From: an uncultured Verrucomicrobiota bacterium
GTDB lineage: Bacteria > Verrucomicrobiota > Verrucomicrobiia > Chthoniobacterales > SZAS-18
Assembly (NCBI GenBank): GCA_937871685.1
Contig: CALMOL010000457.1
Location: forward strand, 1 to 8,608
DNA length: 8,608 nt
Reading direction: 5' to 3'
Position numbers and translations under genes: made by a program. Below are positions 6,396 through 8,608 of the stretch, one piece after another. How positions within the stretch are numbered: position 1 is the first letter of the stretch; each line of letters starts with the position of its first letter. The notes below the pieces were generated by a model, which was not told the DNA's origin, did not search any database, and worked only from the letters and a program-made list of their open reading frames with translations.

Positions 6396-6899
6396 ATGTT
6401 ACCGCCTGCCGCCCGCTGGCTCGTCACGCTCGCGCTCCTTGCCGCGGGCGGTGGCTCTGTCCAGGCGCAATCCCCGCCGCCCTCCGCCAAATCGAAGCTC
6501 ATGTCCCATCACGCCGCCGGCACCTTCGAGGTCAAGCTTCTCCCGCAGCCGCCGGCCGACGCCACCTCTGCGGTCGGTCGCATGTCGCTCGACAAGACGT
6601 TCCGCGGCGACCTGGAGGGCACGGGCAAGGGGGAGATGCTCGCGTTTCGCGCGCCGGTGGAAGGTTCGGCCGGCTACGTGGCCATGGAACGCGTGGAAGG
6701 CACCCTGCATGGTCGGCGCGGCACCTTTGTCTTTCAGCACACCGGCTTGATGAACCGCGGCGCCCAGTCGCTTTCCATCGCGGTGGTGCCGGACTCCGGC
6801 ACGGGCGAGCTGGCCGGCCTCGCCGGGAAATTCGACATCGTCATCGCCGACGGGAAGCACTCCTACAAGTTCGACTACACGCTGCCGGCGAAGGAGTGA
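6396..6899 (+). CDS. Secreted DUF3224 family protein
   Basis: The 167-residue product starts with a typical Sec signal peptide: Arg8, a hydrophobic core WLVTLALLAA, and a probable cut after VQA near residue 24. From residue 36 onward it matches DUF3224, a small beta-barrel family of unknown function: HAAGTFEVKLLPQP, GRMSLDKTFRGDLEGTGKGE, SAGYVAMERVEGTLHGRRGTF, VPDSGTGELAGLAG and DGKHSYKFDYTLP. The start at ATG 6396 fits the signal peptide; the frame is open upstream to a TTG at 6360, which would spoil the signal. A second in-frame ATG at 6501 (MSHHAAGTF) would give the bare domain of about 132 residues. The gene follows the cupin on the same strand and converges on the PEP-CTERM gene only 9 bases beyond its stop. 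Confidence 0.87.
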   Translation: MLPPAARWLVTLALLAAGGGSVQAQSPPPSAKSKLMSHHAAGTFEVKLLPQPPADATSAVGRMSLDKTFRGDLEGTGKGEMLAFRAPVEGSAGYVAMERVEGTLHGRRGTFVFQHTGLMNRGAQSLSIAVVPDSGTGELAGLAGKFDIVIADGKHSYKFDYTLPAKE

Positions 6900-6912
6900 G
6901 GCTACGCCTCAC
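6896..6912. terminator. Hairpin containing both convergent stop codons; candidate bidirectional terminator
   Basis: GTGAGGC (6896-6902), loop TAC, GCCTCAC (6906-6912) is a perfect 7-base inverted repeat. The left arm contains the TGA of the DUF3224 gene (6897-6899) and the right arm contains the TGA of the PEP-CTERM gene on the other strand (6909-6911). Its placement between two converging genes suits a bidirectional terminator or mRNA 3'-end structure. No T-run follows on either strand, so efficient intrinsic termination is unproven. Confidence 0.45.
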
Positions 6913-7652
6913 CCGACGCGCCGCCGCGCCAGGCGTTTCCCCCCGAGAAGGGCCAGCCCGCCGACGGCCAGCAGCGTCAGTTGCCCCGGCTCCGGCACGC
7001 CGGCAGCCGCGATGACGAGGATGCCGTCCACGCCGAGGCCGTTGTTGTCGAAGCGCACCGCGCCGGTCACGGGGTCGATGAAGCCCAGGTCCTGGAAGGT
7101 GAGGCTGGAGCTGGCCGTCAGCGCCACGAAGTCCTGGGAAAAGTTCTGGAACGAGGCGCTGCTCGACGAGACCGTGAACGTTTGCCCGCCCAAGGTGATG
7201 CGCGCGGCGTCCAGCGGGCCGTCGGGGAACGGCGCCAGCGTATTCGCGCCCGGGCCGCCGAGGCTCAGCAGCGCCTCCGTGCTCACGTAGCGGAAGCTCA
7301 GGTTGTAGGTCACGCCGGGCACGAGGACGATGGGCGCGGCCGTGGCGAAGAGGCCGGGTTGACCGGTCGAGCCGCCTAGGTCCACGAAGCGGCCGTCGGG
7401 ATACGCGAAGGCTCCGAGGACGTTGCCGCCGACGAAGTCCACCGACCCGTTGAAGACGTTCCACTGGATGAAGGTGGTGCCGGGCAGGCCGCCGGAGTTC
7501 ACGCCGGGAAGGTTTTGCCGCGGTTGGCCGGCGTTGTCGGAGAAGAAGTCGTCGAAGAACTCCATCGCCTGCGCGTGCGCGCGGGGCGAAGGGCCAAAGC
7601 AGAAGGCGGCGGCAGCCGCGGCGGCGAGGGAAAGGTGGAAGGAACGGCGCAT
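6909..7652 (-). CDS. PEP-CTERM sorting-signal exported protein
   Basis: The 247-residue protein has an N-terminal signal peptide (MRRSFHLSLA, an alanine-rich core, then a likely cut after AHA near residue 27). Its body is rich in Gly, Ser, Asn and Phe. It ends with a classic PEP-CTERM tripartite signal: GVPEPG (218-223), a hydrophobic helix LTLLAVGGLALLGG, then basic KRLARRR. Such proteins are exported, then processed by an exosortase and placed at the cell surface or in extracellular polymer. The body pattern WNVFNGSVDFVGG (64-76) with FVDLGGSTGQPG (89-100) and VPGVTYNLSFRY (111-122) resembles beta-sandwich PEP-CTERM proteins, some of which may bind carbohydrate; no ligand is assigned. The frame is open upstream to 8144, but ATG at 7650-7652 gives the proper signal peptide and the upstream extension overlaps the dioxygenase gene. 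No exosortase gene is in the window. The gene is divergent from the dioxygenase, with 179 bases between their starts. Confidence 0.88.
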   Translation of the reverse strand: MRRSFHLSLAAAAAAAFCFGPSPRAHAQAMEFFDDFFSDNAGQPRQNLPGVNSGGLPGTTFIQWNVFNGSVDFVGGNVLGAFAYPDGRFVDLGGSTGQPGLFATAAPIVLVPGVTYNLSFRYVSTEALLSLGGPGANTLAPFPDGPLDAARITLGGQTFTVSSSSASFQNFSQDFVALTASSSLTFQDLGFIDPVTGAVRFDNNGLGVDGILVIAAAGVPEPGQLTLLAVGGLALLGGKRLARRRVG

Positions 7653-7831
7653 GAGATTGGGGGGTTGAACGGCCCGCGAGGCGCGGGCTTCCGTCCAAAT
7701 CGACGCGGGCGACGAAACTTCCCGGACGGAAAGCGGCCCCGACTCCAAGGCGGGGGAACTCCCTGAAGCACGGCCGGTGGCGGCGGAAACATAAGGGATG
7801 CGCCGCTTCCAACGGCGGCTTGGCTTCACCG
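7653..7831. promoter_or_regulatory. Divergent promoter region with two inverted repeats
   Basis: This 179-base gap must hold the promoters of the PEP-CTERM gene (leftward) and the dioxygenase gene (rightward). Two inverted repeats stand out. GCCCGCG (7672-7678), loop AGG, CGCGGGC (7682-7688) is a perfect hairpin 19 bases upstream of the PEP-CTERM start, and probably in its leader RNA. TCCGTCC (7690-7696) and GGACGGA (7724-7730) are 7-base arms 27 bases apart, a possible protein-binding site or longer stem. No convincing -35/-10 pair was recognised. Confidence 0.35.
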
Positions 7832-8479
7832 ATGATCGCGCCGCGCTTGTCGAGCCCGAGCCGCCGGACTTTCTTGCGGCTGGCCCTGGCGTTTCCTTCG
7901 CTCTGGCTGGCCAGGCGCAGCCGGGCGGCGGGCGCCTTGGTGGGAGGCGGCTGCGATGGCTGCGAGGCGATCCACGAGGGCCTGCCGGCGGCGCGGAAAT
8001 GGGAGACGACGCTCGCCGCGGCAGACGAGCCGGGCGAGCGCCTGGAAATCTCCGGCGTGATCTTCCGGCTCGACGGCGCGCCCGCGCCCGGCGTGATCCT
8101 GTATTGCTACCACACCGACGCGCAGGGCTACTACTCGCCGGCACCCGGCGCGACCGGCCTCACGCGGCGGCACGGCCGCCTGCGGGGCTGGATGGAGACG
8201 AACGCGCGGGGCGAATACCGCTTCGACACCATCCGGCCGGCGCCGTATCCGAACCGCGACGTGCCCGCGCATGTCCACCCCATCGTGAAGGAGCCAGGCA
8301 AGAACGAGTATTACCTCGATGACTACGTCTTCGACGACGACCCGCTGCTCACGCCCGAGAAGCGCGCGAAGGCCGAGAATCGCGGCGGTTCCGGCATCCT
8401 CCGCCTGCAGCGCCGCGACGGCCGGTGGATCGGGCGGCGGGACATCGTGCTGGGGATGATGATCCCGAACTACCGTTAG
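7832..8479 (+). CDS. Tat-exported intradiol ring-cleavage dioxygenase
   Basis: The 215-residue protein opens with a twin-arginine signal, SRRTFLRLALA (10-20), a hydrophobic stretch, and a probable cut near residue 33, so it should be exported folded with its iron bound. A conserved-looking CDGCE (41-45) follows. The catalytic core is of the protocatechuate/catechol intradiol type, which uses Fe(III) to cleave a catechol ring between its two hydroxyls. The likely ligands are all present: Tyr101 in DAQGYYSP, Tyr139 in PAPYPNR, and His147 and His149 in PAHVHP. The stretch RGWMETNARGEYRFDTIRP (118-136) is a strong family signature. No partner subunit gene is adjacent, unlike the alpha/beta protocatechuate 3,4-dioxygenases, so it probably acts alone. 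Its substrate is unknown. ATG at 7832-7834 is chosen; an in-frame TTG at 7820 would add four residues. The gene is divergent from the PEP-CTERM gene. Stop TAG is at 8477-8479. Confidence 0.9.
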   Translation: MIAPRLSSPSRRTFLRLALAFPSLWLARRSRAAGALVGGGCDGCEAIHEGLPAARKWETTLAAADEPGERLEISGVIFRLDGAPAPGVILYCYHTDAQGYYSPAPGATGLTRRHGRLRGWMETNARGEYRFDTIRPAPYPNRDVPAHVHPIVKEPGKNEYYLDDYVFDDDPLLTPEKRAKAENRGGSGILRLQRRDGRWIGRRDIVLGMMIPNYR

Positions 8480-8540
8480 AGCGTTTCGATCCAGCTTGTC
8501 GCACTTGCTGGCGGAGGTTTACGGAGGGTTTGACGCGTTT

Positions 8541-8577
8541 TGGAGGCGGTGGCAAGCGACAGCGCGACACCGCCTTC
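8541..8577. repeat. GC-rich palindrome downstream of the dioxygenase gene
   Basis: GGCGGTG (8545-8551) pairs with CACCGCC (8568-8574) across a 16-base loop, with two or three further outer pairs including a G-U. The loop holds the near-repeat GCGAC-A-GCGCGAC. It lies about 65 bases past the dioxygenase stop and differs in sequence from the REP-like family at 39-86 and 3555-3790. It could be a terminator-like structure or a second dispersed repeat. The rest of 8480-8608 shows no gene. Confidence 0.45.
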
Positions 8578-8608
8578 GCTTTGGTGACCGCGGCTTTGAT
8601 CCCAAGGC

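Noticed and set aside
7653..8144. N-terminal extension of the PEP-CTERM open frame up to 8144
   Set aside because: The extension is Arg/Ser/Pro-rich, overlaps the dioxygenase gene on the other strand, and would bury the clear signal peptide that begins at 7652.
1..8608. Phage, transposon, toxin-antitoxin or defence system
   Set aside because: No transposase, integrase, nuclease, toxin or other hallmark protein is encoded. All recognised genes are sensory, transport, envelope or metabolic.

Overview
The window is high-GC bacterial chromosomal DNA carrying seven protein-coding loci and no RNA genes. A Verrucomicrobiota-type host is the best guess (inference). The reasons are a PEP-CTERM envelope protein, start codons that mostly lack a clear Shine-Dalgarno sequence, dispersed GC-rich palindromes between genes, and the mix of families present (CNBD-DUF1003, DUF3224, Tat-exported intradiol dioxygenase). 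No marker gene is present to confirm this.

Left part (1-3841, genes on the minus strand). A cyclic-nucleotide-binding/DUF1003 membrane protein (99-932) lies downstream of a large soluble hybrid sensor histidine kinase locus (1126-3425). The kinase appears broken. It has a one-base frameshift in its first PAS domain, an Asp-to-Ala change in the ATP-binding G1 box, and a receiver domain that stops before its conserved Lys. It ends inside a long G/C hairpin containing a C17 run. The 416-base gap from 3426 to 3841 has no gene but holds three copies of a REP-like palindromic repeat. A fourth copy sits at 39-86, just after the DUF1003 gene.

Middle part (3842-6899). An APC-superfamily membrane transporter (minus, 3842-5839) is divergent from a small manganese-cupin-like protein (plus, 5933-6331), with a perfect 16-base palindrome between them. 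A secreted DUF3224 protein (6396-6899) follows the cupin on the same strand and may be cotranscribed with it.

Right part (6896-8608). The DUF3224 gene converges on a PEP-CTERM protein gene (minus, 6909-7652), and a perfect hairpin contains both stop codons. The PEP-CTERM gene is divergent from a Tat-exported intradiol ring-cleavage dioxygenase (plus, 7832-8479). The last 129 bases are non-coding and contain a different palindrome.

The genes do not form one evident pathway. Several products (DUF3224, PEP-CTERM protein, dioxygenase) are exported, and two (kinase, CNBD protein) are sensory. No CRISPR array, transposase, phage gene, tRNA or defence system was seen. The strongest signals for follow-up are the decaying kinase and the repeat family.
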